Assembly: GCA_023424015.1 (NCBI GenBank)
Contig: JAFAEM010000045.1
Coordinates: forward strand, 1 to 64,000
Source: Bacteroidota bacterium
Lineage (GTDB): Bacteria > Bacteroidota > Bacteroidia > Chitinophagales > Chitinophagaceae
Length of the DNA stretch: 64,000 nucleotides
Reading direction: 5' to 3'
Shown here: piece by piece, positions 35,187 through 43,517 of the stretch
Layout of the letters: every line of letters starts with the position of its first letter
Numbering within the stretch: position 1 is the first letter of the stretch
Made by a program: the position numbers and the translations under genes
Notes under the pieces: model-generated
Told to the model about the DNA's origin: nothing
The model's database searches: none
What the model saw: the letters and a program-made list of their open reading frames with translations, nothing else

Positions 35187-35201
35187 CACTCCCAAATAAT
35201 A

Positions 35202-35276
35202 GGGAGTTTAGCTCAGTTGGTTCAGAGCATCTGCCTTACAAGCAGAGGGTCGGCGGTTCGAGCCCGTCAACTCCCA
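35202..35276 (+). tRNA. tRNA-Val (TAC)
   Basis: Acceptor GGGAGTT/AACTCCC, D stem GCTC/GAGC, anticodon stem TCTGC/GCAGA with loop CTTACAA (anticodon TAC), T stem GGCGG/CCGTC (one G-T) around TTCGAGC, discriminator A. It is the second valine tRNA within 1.5 kb and lies immediately upstream of the Dam-HerA-NurA cassette. Confidence 0.97.
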
Positions 35277-35290
35277 CTGTGATAGTCAAG

Positions 35291-35320
35291 AGGTTCTACA
35301 TTGTAGAGCCTTTTTATTTT
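35291..35320 (+). terminator. Terminator after tRNA-Val(TAC)
   Basis: AGGTTCTA / TAGAGCCT stem with loop CATTG, then TTTTTATTTTT. It separates the tRNA from the cassette. Confidence 0.8.
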
Positions 35321-35403
35321 TATAGAATCGGATTGAAATTCGGATTGTTATTTCTTCCAATTATTGTGAGTAAAATGTAAATTGGACGTTTATAACTTTT
35401 ATT

Positions 35404-36219
35404 TTGGATACTAACTGCAAACTACTCCCATTCCTAAAGTGGCCAGGCGGAAAAAGATGGTTCGTTCAGAACTATAGTCATTTGTTGCCCACCACTTTCA
35501 ATCGATATATTGAACCCTTTCTTGGCGGAGGTGCCGTTTTTTTTCATCTGCAACCCAAAAAAGCAATTCTCGCAGATATAAATCCTGAAGTAATTGCTGC
35601 TTACGAAGGCATTAAAACGAACTGGAAATCCCTGAAGAAAAGCCTACAACATCATCAGCGAAATCATTCCAATGAGCATTACTATAACACGCGTGATAAG
35701 GATCCTGATCAGCTATTGCAAAAAGCATCAAGGATGATCTATTTGAATCGAACATGTTTTAATGGCATTTATAGAGTCAATCTCGATGGAAAATTCAATG
35801 TGCCAATGGGCACAAAGACAAAGGTCATTCTTGATTCAGATGATTTTGAAAAAGCGTCCCAATTACTTCAAAAGGCTGCGCTGATTGTTGGTGATTTCGC
35901 TCAGACAATCAATAGAGCGCGTAGAAACGACTTTGTCTTTGCTGATCCACCATACACCGTAAGGCATAATTTGAATGGGTTTGTGAAGTATAACGAGAAC
36001 CTCTTTTCCTGGGAAGATCAAGTACGATTAGCTGAAGTCCTTTTCAACGCTAAGGAGAGAGGGGTAAAAGTCTTGCTAACCAATGCGAACCATGCTTCGA
36101 TACGTGAATTGTATCGCAACAGGGGATTTAAATTAGAAACAGTTTCCCGCTATTCATCGATTGCTGCGGATAGTGAAAATCGCAAGCAGTTCGATGAACT
36201 TGTAATATCAACCACCTAA
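35404..36219 (+). CDS. DNA adenine methylase (Dam/DpnM-type, D12 class)
   Basis: 271 residues from a TTG start (LeuTTG read as Met; no ATG precedes the first motif). Motif I and its partner are KWPGGK (12-17) and EPFLGGGAVF (37-46), SAM contacts continue in LADINPEV, YLNRTCFNGIYRVN (113-126) is the Dam-type target-recognition strand, and the catalytic motif IV is DPPY (181-184). It methylates adenine N6, by family probably in GATC, though the site cannot be proved from sequence. First of three genes spaced by 10 and 13 bp with a HerA ATPase and a NurA nuclease, so it probably marks host DNA for that pair. No restriction endonuclease of standard type is adjacent. Confidence 0.93.
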   Translation: MDTNCKLLPFLKWPGGKRWFVQNYSHLLPTTFNRYIEPFLGGGAVFFHLQPKKAILADINPEVIAAYEGIKTNWKSLKKSLQHHQRNHSNEHYYNTRDKDPDQLLQKASRMIYLNRTCFNGIYRVNLDGKFNVPMGTKTKVILDSDDFEKASQLLQKAALIVGDFAQTINRARRNDFVFADPPYTVRHNLNGFVKYNENLFSWEDQVRLAEVLFNAKERGVKVLLTNANHASIRELYRNRGFKLETVSRYSSIAADSENRKQFDELVISTT

Positions 36220-36229
36220 ACGATTAAAT

Positions 36230-38224
36230 ATGCCATCTCCTACACTAACTGGCTTAGTTCAAAACACAGCCGTTCAGGGTAATCCTATTGAAGCCTTACG
36301 AATCTTATTAGACAACGAAGCACTTATAGAAAAAGCCAGGCAAACCTCAAAAATGCGGTTTGTTGGGTATGTACTGGATCTCGGTTATGATCAAGCGAAG
36401 ATTATTACCAGCGATCCATATAAGCTAGCAGTTGGAGGTATACCCCGTGGTTCATTTTTGATCATGACGCCTATCAATGCTGGCAACACACCGCTCCATT
36501 TCACCTTACTGCGAGTTACGGGTGTTTCTCCAACTCCCTTAACTAATCAAGTCCAACAAACATATTTTGAGCTTCACAAAAAGTCGATGCCTGAGCTTGA
36601 TGTCTGGACGCAGGGAGAGCTTCAATGGGGTGCCTTGAATTGTGATGTTCTTGGAATGTTTTATGCCGACCCAAGGGACATGCAAAAGCTTTCATTTTCT
36701 GGGGACGTTAATAACGTAGTAAGCGCACATAGATACAAGGTATTTGCTCCAAATGATGAACTATTAAATCTCATAGTTAATGGAATGGTTAGGACGGAAG
36801 ATCGCTATTCTATTGGTGCACTTAAAACGATGGAATGTGGCCTTTTTAGTGAAGGAGCGGTTAGTAATATTCCAGTAAACATATCGATCGCTGACTTTAA
36901 AGGTACCCGAACAGCCATGTTTGGTAAGACGCGACTGGGTAAATCAAATGTTGTTAAGCTTATTGCTCAGGGCATGATTGATGCAACGAGATCAACTAAT
37001 AGTGTCGGTCAAATTATCTTTGATATTAATGGAGAATATGCGAACGATAATCCCCAGGATGGTAACACATCGATCCGCTCAGCTAATGCTGATCGTTGTC
37101 ACGTATTTGCTTTGACAGCGAGGGCTGGAACTCCCTCTGAACCACTAAGGTTAAACTTTTATGAGCAACCCGATACAATCATTCGAGTCATAGCTTCCAT
37201 GCTGGAAATTGATAACCAAAGGTCAAATTATATTAGAAGCTTTGCTGCCGTCAAACTACCCGCTATTGAATCGGTTCCAAATTTGGCTGAGAATGAAAAA
37301 CTAAGAGCAATCCGAAAAATTCAAATCTTTTGGGCAATACTCAACAAAGCAGGTTTCCCCGCCGATGAAACCAGGCTAAGAAGTAAAGGGTTAACAAGCA
37401 GGAACGCAAGCCATTTCAATCCAGGATTTTCAGCCGCTGTTCGAACAAGTGCATATCAAATTATTAATAGAACCCCTCCAAATCCCCCTAATTCTCTTCA
37501 GGAACTAAGAAGCGAACTTGAAGTGATCGGGCAATTCTGGAGAGAAAACCCCACCACCACATCTTCAAGCGGTAATCCGTTATTTGATGCTGATGATACC
37601 GCGTTGTTAGAATTCTTAAATCCTGCAAGCGGCACGGGCCCCGCAATATTAAGGGCCTATCAGGCTTATCATGCAGCGAACGCGGGGGATTTCATTAATA
37701 ATATTCTCAATCTTGTAGATCAAGGTTTAACGGTAATCCTGGATTTGGGAAATGCAACTGATCAGATTCGCCGATATTTTGCCGACATGATCTCCAGTGC
37801 TGTTTTTAAACATCAAGAACAAAAATTTGTCAGCAATAACCTGGCTGATCAATACGTGCAACTTTACTTTGAAGAAGCGCACAACTTGTTTCCCCCTGAT
37901 AGTAAGGACTTAACAGGTATATACGCCAGATTTGCAAAGGAAGGTGCTAAATTTCACATAGGGATGGTTTATTCGACTCAATCTCCTTCCACTATAAACA
38001 AGGAATTACTCGCACAAACAGAAAATTTCTTTGTCGGTCATTTGTCAAGCCAGGACGAAACCAAGGCTCTCTCCAGAGTTCAAATTGCGTTTGATGGTAG
38101 TGAGGAAGATATTATGAAAGCAAAGACCCCTGGATATATGAGAATGTTAACTATGTCACATAGATTCGTAATTCCAGTTCAGGCGAATAAATTTGAAGCA
38201 ACCGTGACCGTACAACAACCTTAA
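36230..38224 (+). CDS. HerA-type hexameric DNA translocase (FtsK-HerA superfamily)
   Basis: 664 residues, ATG start, 10 bp after the methylase. The N-terminal HAS-barrel is suggested by MRFVGYVLDLGYDQAKIITSDPY (42-63). Walker A reads GKTRLGKS (232-239; most HerA have GKTGxGKS), IIFDINGEYA (262-271) is the HerA-specific strand, Walker B is VQLYFEEAH (543-551), and YSTQSPSTI (581-589) is the sensor region. HerA translocates double-stranded DNA and feeds it to NurA, encoded next. An insert of about 150 residues (330-480) separates the two ATPase halves. Role here: motor of a resection or restriction complex, by inference. Confidence 0.9.
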   Translation: MPSPTLTGLVQNTAVQGNPIEALRILLDNEALIEKARQTSKMRFVGYVLDLGYDQAKIITSDPYKLAVGGIPRGSFLIMTPINAGNTPLHFTLLRVTGVSPTPLTNQVQQTYFELHKKSMPELDVWTQGELQWGALNCDVLGMFYADPRDMQKLSFSGDVNNVVSAHRYKVFAPNDELLNLIVNGMVRTEDRYSIGALKTMECGLFSEGAVSNIPVNISIADFKGTRTAMFGKTRLGKSNVVKLIAQGMIDATRSTNSVGQIIFDINGEYANDNPQDGNTSIRSANADRCHVFALTARAGTPSEPLRLNFYEQPDTIIRVIASMLEIDNQRSNYIRSFAAVKLPAIESVPNLAENEKLRAIRKIQIFWAILNKAGFPADETRLRSKGLTSRNASHFNPGFSAAVRTSAYQIINRTPPNPPNSLQELRSELEVIGQFWRENPTTTSSSGNPLFDADDTALLEFLNPASGTGPAILRAYQAYHAANAGDFINNILNLVDQGLTVILDLGNATDQIRRYFADMISSAVFKHQEQKFVSNNLADQYVQLYFEEAHNLFPPDSKDLTGIYARFAKEGAKFHIGMVYSTQSPSTINKELLAQTENFFVGHLSSQDETKALSRVQIAFDGSEEDIMKAKTPGYMRMLTMSHRFVIPVQANKFEATVTVQQP

Positions 38225-38237
38225 TATAATTAATTGT

Positions 38238-39584
38238 ATGCCTTATTCTGAAGGATCAAGATTGCCAGCCGAAGGAGCATCCAAGCTTGGACATTTGGCA
38301 GTTATAAATAGCGAATGGGTTAAATCACTCGTTTCTGATTTTGAAGATGCACAACAGGGAACAGGATCTGCTGATGCATCAATGTGGCTGCCCTTTACGA
38401 ATGACAGCATTCCACCATTACGAAATGTTTGGGCTGTTGACGGCTCATTTGCTTCAATAACTTCCAGTGGTAAGCCTCCAAAGGAAGTATCATTTGTCAA
38501 AACGGCTCTCTTGACTGTTGACAAGGTAAAACTGGATGCGATTGATAAAGAGAACCCCCACCCGCTATTATTGCAAGACATTTTAAGGGAAAGTGCCGTA
38601 TTCCATGCTACGGTTTTTCCATTGAAGAATGTGCAGACATCAATGGGTACTAACTATGATGCAATAAGGAATATTGTTCGCGATTCCATGAGGATCGATG
38701 AAAATGGGGCATTCTATGAAACGCTGAAATGGTTGGCGTATAAGAAATGGGAAAGCCCCTCTATTGCAGCAAGCCCAGGATTTGAATGTCCTCATTGCCA
38801 TTTTCATATTCAAAGTGGGCTTACTCATAACACTGATGATGGTTCTTGTCCGACTTGTGGCGGGGAGGTATTTCTAACTGACATGATCGGATTTCATCTT
38901 GATATGGATGAAGAAAGTGCGCCTGATTCAGTGGCTTCGGCTTATATGCTCGTTATGGAACACTTGATGATCTTTACGGCGATCAGGCTTTTATGGGATC
39001 ACACAGACAAGAAATTGGTTTCGGAAACCCTTTTTATAAAGGATGGGCCGCTGACTCTTCGGAGCCAGTATTCAAAACTTGTTCCCAATGTGCGTTCGTT
39101 TCTTCAATTTGCAAAACAGCTGGGTAGACCAATTCATGTAATAGGGCAAGAGAAAAGCGGTGCATTCTTTGACCATCTCGCTGCAATTGCACAACTGGTT
39201 CCCCCGCATGCAAGAGGAGAAACTATGACATATGCTCCTTTATCGCACAAATACGTACGTCAAGAGGTATACCGATCGCCTGATTTATCCAATCCATATG
39301 GGAAGAGAACTAATTGGGGTGAAAAAGTATTTGTTAAGATCGATCCTGGAACCTATATGGTTCTCAATGTTCCAACAGGTGATTATGTTGATGACCCAGG
39401 CTTTCCTACTTCCCCAGATTTAATTGGGCTTTCAAGAATTCTTGCGACATTACCAAGCCTTGTTAGTAGTAAATTCGAGGGGGCCTTGTTTCCGATTGAA
39501 CTCGCAAATGGGATTGCTTCTATGTCAAGTTATCCTTCGGCAAGAATCTTGCAACGTTTTATTGAGGACAATAAAAGGATTTAA
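38238..39584 (+). CDS. NurA-domain nuclease with zinc-ribbon insertion
   Basis: 448 residues, ATG start, 13 bp after the HerA gene. NurA is a manganese-dependent 5'-3' exonuclease and endonuclease of RNase H-like fold. The metal-binding motifs are visible: AVDGS (66-70, Asp68), FIKDGPL (266-272, Asp269), VIGQEKSG (301-308) and a C-terminal FPIELANGIAS. Between the first and second motifs sits a zinc ribbon with CPHC (184-187) and CPTC (204-207), probably for DNA or partner binding. Pairing with HerA is the norm in archaea, where both serve break repair; in this bacterial cassette with a methylase, DNA discrimination is more likely. Confidence 0.88.
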   Translation: MPYSEGSRLPAEGASKLGHLAVINSEWVKSLVSDFEDAQQGTGSADASMWLPFTNDSIPPLRNVWAVDGSFASITSSGKPPKEVSFVKTALLTVDKVKLDAIDKENPHPLLLQDILRESAVFHATVFPLKNVQTSMGTNYDAIRNIVRDSMRIDENGAFYETLKWLAYKKWESPSIAASPGFECPHCHFHIQSGLTHNTDDGSCPTCGGEVFLTDMIGFHLDMDEESAPDSVASAYMLVMEHLMIFTAIRLLWDHTDKKLVSETLFIKDGPLTLRSQYSKLVPNVRSFLQFAKQLGRPIHVIGQEKSGAFFDHLAAIAQLVPPHARGETMTYAPLSHKYVRQEVYRSPDLSNPYGKRTNWGEKVFVKIDPGTYMVLNVPTGDYVDDPGFPTSPDLIGLSRILATLPSLVSSKFEGALFPIELANGIASMSSYPSARILQRFIEDNKRI

Positions 39585-39654
39585 TTTTTTCGATTTTCGA
39601 AATTGCTTATTCGACATCCAGTCCGCAACCAAATATACCATGCTAATTCTCATA

Positions 39655-39697
39655 AAAATGCCACGATATCAACTTAAAGTTTATACCGCGGCATTTT
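39655..39697. terminator. Bidirectional terminator closing the Dam-HerA-NurA cassette
   Basis: AAAATGCCACG pairs with CGCGGCATTTT (one mismatch) across a loop that itself contains AACTTAAAGTT. A/T runs on both sides fit termination from both strands, between nurA (+) and the PAP2 gene (-). Confidence 0.6.
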
Positions 39698-39728
39698 CTT
39701 CCTGGCGAAAGTTAAGGAGCCGGTCTAT

Positions 39729-41108
39729 TTAATTTTTCTGCAGCACATTATTAAAAACCCACTTCCCTATTTTCCTTCCCTGGTCTTCACCTTCCGTACA
39801 TGCTTTGCGGAAATGATAACCGATATAGATCCTGGAAAGAGAATTTTCACGTGCAGCATGTGACAGGCTGTTGAAGTTTCGCGTTGTGCCTGAGCTTGTA
39901 CTGGTGAAGCTGAATCCGATATTGTCTTTTCTGAAAATATGCTTCATTAATTCAGCGGCCGCACCTCCGGCACAGGCATGTGCGGAAGGATAGTCGGGAA
40001 CAGGCGGTGTTGGAAATCCGAAAACCTCCCATCCCGGATCAGGTGCTGTATTGGGATTGCCATCATCTGCCGCGAGATGAATGGCTGATACCGGGCGCCA
40101 GTAATAATAGTGATACTTCGCTTCCAGGCTGCTGATATAGGCATCCGCTTCGGCAATCTGCAACAATGCAAACATTCTCGCTACTTCCCAGGCATCCATG
40201 TTTTGTTTTGAAACAATATTCCTTCCCACCTGGTTCCATCCCATCGGTGAGTTCTCACGCCAGAATGTTGCCATATCGGATTGATCGGCGGTCCTGTCGG
40301 GGCAGTTCGCACAGCCCAGTTTCTTTATTTCATTAAAATCTTTAGCATACGCTTCACTGCTCACATCATCAGGCGCACCGGGACGAAATTGAGAACCGGT
40401 ATTCATGGCGAAAGGTGTTACATTACCCCAGCCAGTTCCATCTACAAGTCCATAGATCGGTAAACCCGGAATGTTGAATGGAGGTGTATAGCGATATTCA
40501 CCCGGTTCGGTTCCTTCAGGTAAAGCACCAGGCGGAAGAAACGCATTGGCCATACCATCATTTGCTCTTTTGGCTAATATGGCGGCAGCGGCTTTTTTCC
40601 CAATATTGATCCCGCTGGTTTTTGCTTCGCTATTAGGTATCATATTGAGACTTTGCTGTAGCAACTGGCTGATATAATCTTTGACGGGCTGAGGTGTAAC
40701 CATAGCGGGTGGATTGAGTTTATCAAAACATGCCAGGATCACTTCATATGCAGCCTGGGCAACAGCAGCATCCGGGTTCGCTTTTTTATCTTTTGTTTGA
40801 TGCAATGCATAGGTTTTGTATTCAGGCCGGATACTATTTAATGCATCATGCATCGCGATATTCACCATGGCATAATACCGAGATTCAATAAAGGGCGGAA
40901 TAGGCGGATCTTGTACCATCGCCTGGGTTTGCTTCACCGTGTACACGGCAGCTTCATTCCAGGCAAGCACCATCGCAGGGTTCTTGCCTTTACCGTCCGG
41001 ACCCTGACCATGTGAATTACCTGGCGGAAAAGGGATCTTGTCACAGGATATAAGGCTAATGAAAAGGACTACTATCCAAACAAACAAATGTCGAAATCCG
41101 TGGTTCAT
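39729..41108 (-). CDS. Vanadium-haloperoxidase-like PAP2 lipoprotein
   Basis: 459 residues with a lipoprotein signal (FVWIVVLFISLISC, Cys22). The C-terminal part contains the vanadate/phosphate-binding histidine triad region of the PAP2 superfamily: YYWRPVSAIHLA, DYPSAHACAGGAAAE and SRIYIGYHFRKACTEGEDQG (Arg, and the His that is the axial ligand or nucleophile). Such proteins are either phosphatases or vanadium-dependent haloperoxidases; length and the GYHF motif favour the latter group, but substrate and metal use are unproved. It faces the terminator of the NurA cassette. Confidence 0.88.
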   Translation of the reverse strand: MNHGFRHLFVWIVVLFISLISCDKIPFPPGNSHGQGPDGKGKNPAMVLAWNEAAVYTVKQTQAMVQDPPIPPFIESRYYAMVNIAMHDALNSIRPEYKTYALHQTKDKKANPDAAVAQAAYEVILACFDKLNPPAMVTPQPVKDYISQLLQQSLNMIPNSEAKTSGINIGKKAAAAILAKRANDGMANAFLPPGALPEGTEPGEYRYTPPFNIPGLPIYGLVDGTGWGNVTPFAMNTGSQFRPGAPDDVSSEAYAKDFNEIKKLGCANCPDRTADQSDMATFWRENSPMGWNQVGRNIVSKQNMDAWEVARMFALLQIAEADAYISSLEAKYHYYYWRPVSAIHLAADDGNPNTAPDPGWEVFGFPTPPVPDYPSAHACAGGAAAELMKHIFRKDNIGFSFTSTSSGTTRNFNSLSHAARENSLSRIYIGYHFRKACTEGEDQGRKIGKWVFNNVLQKN

Positions 41109-41569
41109 AAAATAAAGTTTTGGTGAATGAATAATTGGAGCAATCAGCAGTAAGCTATTTGCTTTTTATGTCTTTAAAAGTTCTAATCGCCTAACCGGAA
41201 ATTGTTTCGATATACATTTGCTTACTGGGACAAATGCTGATCAGCCGACTAAATAGGAGTTCGTCGTGCAACTACGCAGTTTATCGGGAAAGTGTCGGCC
41301 ACTACGCGAATAAAGGTTGTCAATATTTTGACTGCGCGCAGTTGACCAACAGGGCTGAGCCTGGGACAATTTGAAGCGATAATCAGCTCCCCGTGTAATC
41401 TCACTTCTATATATACACTCCTTAAAATCAACCAGTCCAAAACCATTCCAGGCAAAAACTCCCGGAGTACTGGGTGGATTGCCTCATATTTTTTAATTTT
41501 ATACCTGCAAACCCTGCAAAATTTATTAATTTCAGAGGCAGGTTTTAACTTTGCAAAAGACCCACCACG
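41109..41569. other. 461-bp divergent intergenic region
   Basis: No credible gene. It includes a perfect 12-bp palindrome ACTGCGCGCAGT at 41331-41342 and the clpS promoter element TAACTTTG at 41546-41553. A minus-strand frame crossing from clpS into this region (41249-41743) has no family-like sequence. Confidence 0.5.
41546..41553 (+). promoter_or_regulatory. -7 promoter element (TAACTTTG) of clpS-aat
   Basis: Matches TAnnTTTG and lies 16 bases before the clpS ATG. Confidence 0.5.
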
Positions 41570-41872
41570 ATGGCCATGACGCAAAACGAAATATTGACCG
41601 GTAACCAGTTCGAAACGGATACGCTGACGGCGCACGAAAGTACCTGTAGCCTGATCGTGTGGAATGATGAGGTCAATACGTTCGAATGGGTGATCGAAAC
41701 CCTGATTGAAGTTTGTGGTCACAGTCCCGAACAGGCAGAGCAATGCTCATATTTCATCCATTATAAAGGGAAATACGCGGTCAAACAAGGCGAGTACGAT
41801 GAACTCAAACCGATGTGCGACGCTATTACCGAAAGAGGCATAGGTGCAACCGTGGAAGTGATAGCAGACTAA
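41570..41872 (+). CDS. clpS: ATP-dependent Clp protease adaptor ClpS
   Basis: 100 residues, ATG start. ClpS delivers N-degron substrates to ClpAP/ClpCP. The LIVWNDEVNTFEWVIETL stretch (28-45; N-D-x-x-N/T substrate gate) is characteristic, followed by EQAEQCSYFIHYKGKYAVKQGEYDEL. Directly followed, 45 bp from stop to start, by aat, which makes the N-degrons, so both sides of the leucine N-degron pathway are encoded together. Confidence 0.95.
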   Translation: MAMTQNEILTGNQFETDTLTAHESTCSLIVWNDEVNTFEWVIETLIEVCGHSPEQAEQCSYFIHYKGKYAVKQGEYDELKPMCDAITERGIGATVEVIAD

Positions 41873-41917
41873 CTTTTGGCCTACCCTGCTTGTTCCACAT
41901 GTTTTCCCCCCGATCTT

Positions 41918-42571
41918 ATGCCTCTTTTTGTACTTGATAAAACGATCTCCTTTCCACCTGTACACCTGGCTTGTCCTGATGGCTTATTGGCTATGGGCGG
42001 AGACTTGTCACCTGAGCGGCTGATCCTGGCCTATCAAAACGGGATCTTTCCCTGGTATGAATCTGAACCAATACTGTGGTGGAGTCCCGATCCCAGGTTT
42101 GTTCTTTTTCCATCAGAATTAAAGATCAGCAAAAGCACCCGGCCGTTGCTTAACAAGAAGGCATTTGAATTCACCATCAATAAATCATTCAAAGAGGTAA
42201 TCCGGCACTGTAAAAATATACCCCGCTCTGATCAGTTCGGCACCTGGATCACTGATGAAGTGGAGCAGGCTTATTTAAAGTTGCATGAGCTCGGCTATGC
42301 CCATAGCGCCGAAGTCTGGCGGGATGGCGAACTGGCAGGAGGCTTATATGGGATCAGGATGGGAAAAGTATTTTTTGGTGAAAGTATGTTCAGCAAATTC
42401 AGCAATGCCTCGCGCTATGCTTTTATAAAATATGTGCAGACACTGCAGGATGAAGGTGTCGATCTGATCGACTGCCAGGTATATTCAGAATACCTCGAAA
42501 GCTTTGGCGCCAGGATGATCGAAGGGAAAACCTTCACAACCCTCCTAAAAAGTCTAGTATCCAATATCTAG
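41918..42571 (+). CDS. aat: Leucyl/phenylalanyl-tRNA--protein transferase
   Basis: 217 residues from the ATG at 41918 (MPLFVLDKTISFPPV); a TTG at 41876 extends the frame but overlaps no conserved sequence. Aat adds Leu or Phe from tRNA to proteins with N-terminal Lys or Arg. The GLLAMGGDLSPERLILAYQNGIFPWY start, WWSPDPR and GLYGIRMGKVFFGESMFS are diagnostic. The last six residues (LVSNI and neighbours) and the TAG stop fall in a heptamer array, indicating recent change of the C-terminus. Confidence 0.96.
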   Translation: MPLFVLDKTISFPPVHLACPDGLLAMGGDLSPERLILAYQNGIFPWYESEPILWWSPDPRFVLFPSELKISKSTRPLLNKKAFEFTINKSFKEVIRHCKNIPRSDQFGTWITDEVEQAYLKLHELGYAHSAEVWRDGELAGGLYGIRMGKVFFGESMFSKFSNASRYAFIKYVQTLQDEGVDLIDCQVYSEYLESFGARMIEGKTFTTLLKSLVSNI

Positions 42572-42581
42572 TATCCAGTAT
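42554..42581. repeat. Heptamer array, CYAGTAT type, at the aat 3' end (4 units)
   Basis: CTAGTAT, CCAATAT, CTAGTAT, CCAGTAT in register. The aat stop codon TAG is bases 42569-42571 within it. It is in the 14-bp gap and coding ends between convergent aat and the esterase gene. Confidence 0.85.
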
Positions 42582-42585
42582 CTTC

Positions 42586-43317
42586 CTACCATCTCGTCCC
42601 CAGATAATGCGGCAACATCTTCCTCCATGTCTCCCAGTCATGCGGCCACTCAGCCCCCCAGATATCGAGTTCATACCAGATGCCTTTATCATATAATTGT
42701 TTTGCAAAACGTCCACTTGCAGCCGGATCTTCATAATTCCCGCTGCCAGTGAGGATATGAATATGCCTGCTCTGACGGATCTGTTCCAGGATATTGTGAT
42801 CAGTAAGATTTGGAATATAATGTGCCGGACTGTTGAAATAGACATTGTCGTCGTAGTGGCCTTTGGTATATTCAGTCAGATCGTAAACACCGCTCATCGC
42901 TATAACACCATTGATGATATCTGGTCGTTTTAAAAACAGGTTCATGCTATGTAAAGCACCAAACGAAGCGCCACAGGTAATGATCGGGGTTTCCCAACTG
43001 CTGCTGTTGCGAATAAAGGGTATGACTTCGTTAAATACATAGTCATTCCATTGCTGGTGCCGCACCGACTTTTGCCAGGGATCCATATCGTTGTTCATCC
43101 AACTTTCATTGTTGATACTGTCGATAGAATAGACTTTTAACTTGCCGCTATCAATAAAGGGTGCGAGTGAGTCGATCAGCTGGAATCGCTCGTATTCCAG
43201 GTAGTCGGCAGCCGCAGTAGGTACCAGCAAAAGGGCAAATCCATAATCACCATAGGTGGCTACGGGCATCTCTTTGTTCAAAGAAGGGCTATACCAGGAT
43301 GTTAATTGTCTTTTCAT
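42586..43317 (-). CDS. Alpha/beta-hydrolase, esterase D-like
   Basis: 243 residues from the ATG at 43317 (MKRQLTSWYSPSLNKEM); the frame is open further upstream without family-like sequence. The nucleophile elbow is GASFG (within TCGASFGALHSMN), and the SGVYDL and HDWETWRKMLPHYL stretches give the acid and histidine regions of the PF00756-type esterases. No signal peptide, so probably cytoplasmic. The substrate could be S-formylglutathione-like or sugar esters; nothing nearby decides. Confidence 0.85.
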   Translation of the reverse strand: MKRQLTSWYSPSLNKEMPVATYGDYGFALLLVPTAAADYLEYERFQLIDSLAPFIDSGKLKVYSIDSINNESWMNNDMDPWQKSVRHQQWNDYVFNEVIPFIRNSSSWETPIITCGASFGALHSMNLFLKRPDIINGVIAMSGVYDLTEYTKGHYDDNVYFNSPAHYIPNLTDHNILEQIRQSRHIHILTGSGNYEDPAASGRFAKQLYDKGIWYELDIWGAEWPHDWETWRKMLPHYLGTRW

Positions 43318-43502
43318 ATCATAAACGTGCAGCGTTATGTTGCAGCGGTTAAATATATTCAAAAAACGATAAGTGAGGGAAATATTTGAAGCTTTGATGA
43401 AATGGTAACTCGGACGCAGATTCACATGCTTCGACCTTCTTGTCGATGTAGACACATAAAGCTGCTGGTCATGCCAATTTTCGCCGTTTTGCTAAAAGCA
43501 GG

Positions 43503-43510
43503 TAAATTTG
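43503..43510 (+). promoter_or_regulatory. -7 promoter element (TAAATTTG) of valS
   Basis: Matches TAnnTTTG and ends seven bases before the valS ATG, predicting a very short 5' leader. Confidence 0.45.
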
Positions 43511-43517
43511 CGGCCTT

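Noticed and set aside
35277..35403. Promoter for the Dam-HerA-NurA cassette
   Set aside because: Candidates such as TAACTTTT at 35393-35400 have no properly spaced -33 TTTG, so none is called.
41249..41743. 164-codon minus-strand open frame overlapping clpS
   Set aside because: Antisense to clpS over a third of its length, with no family-like sequence; the clpS promoter lies inside it.
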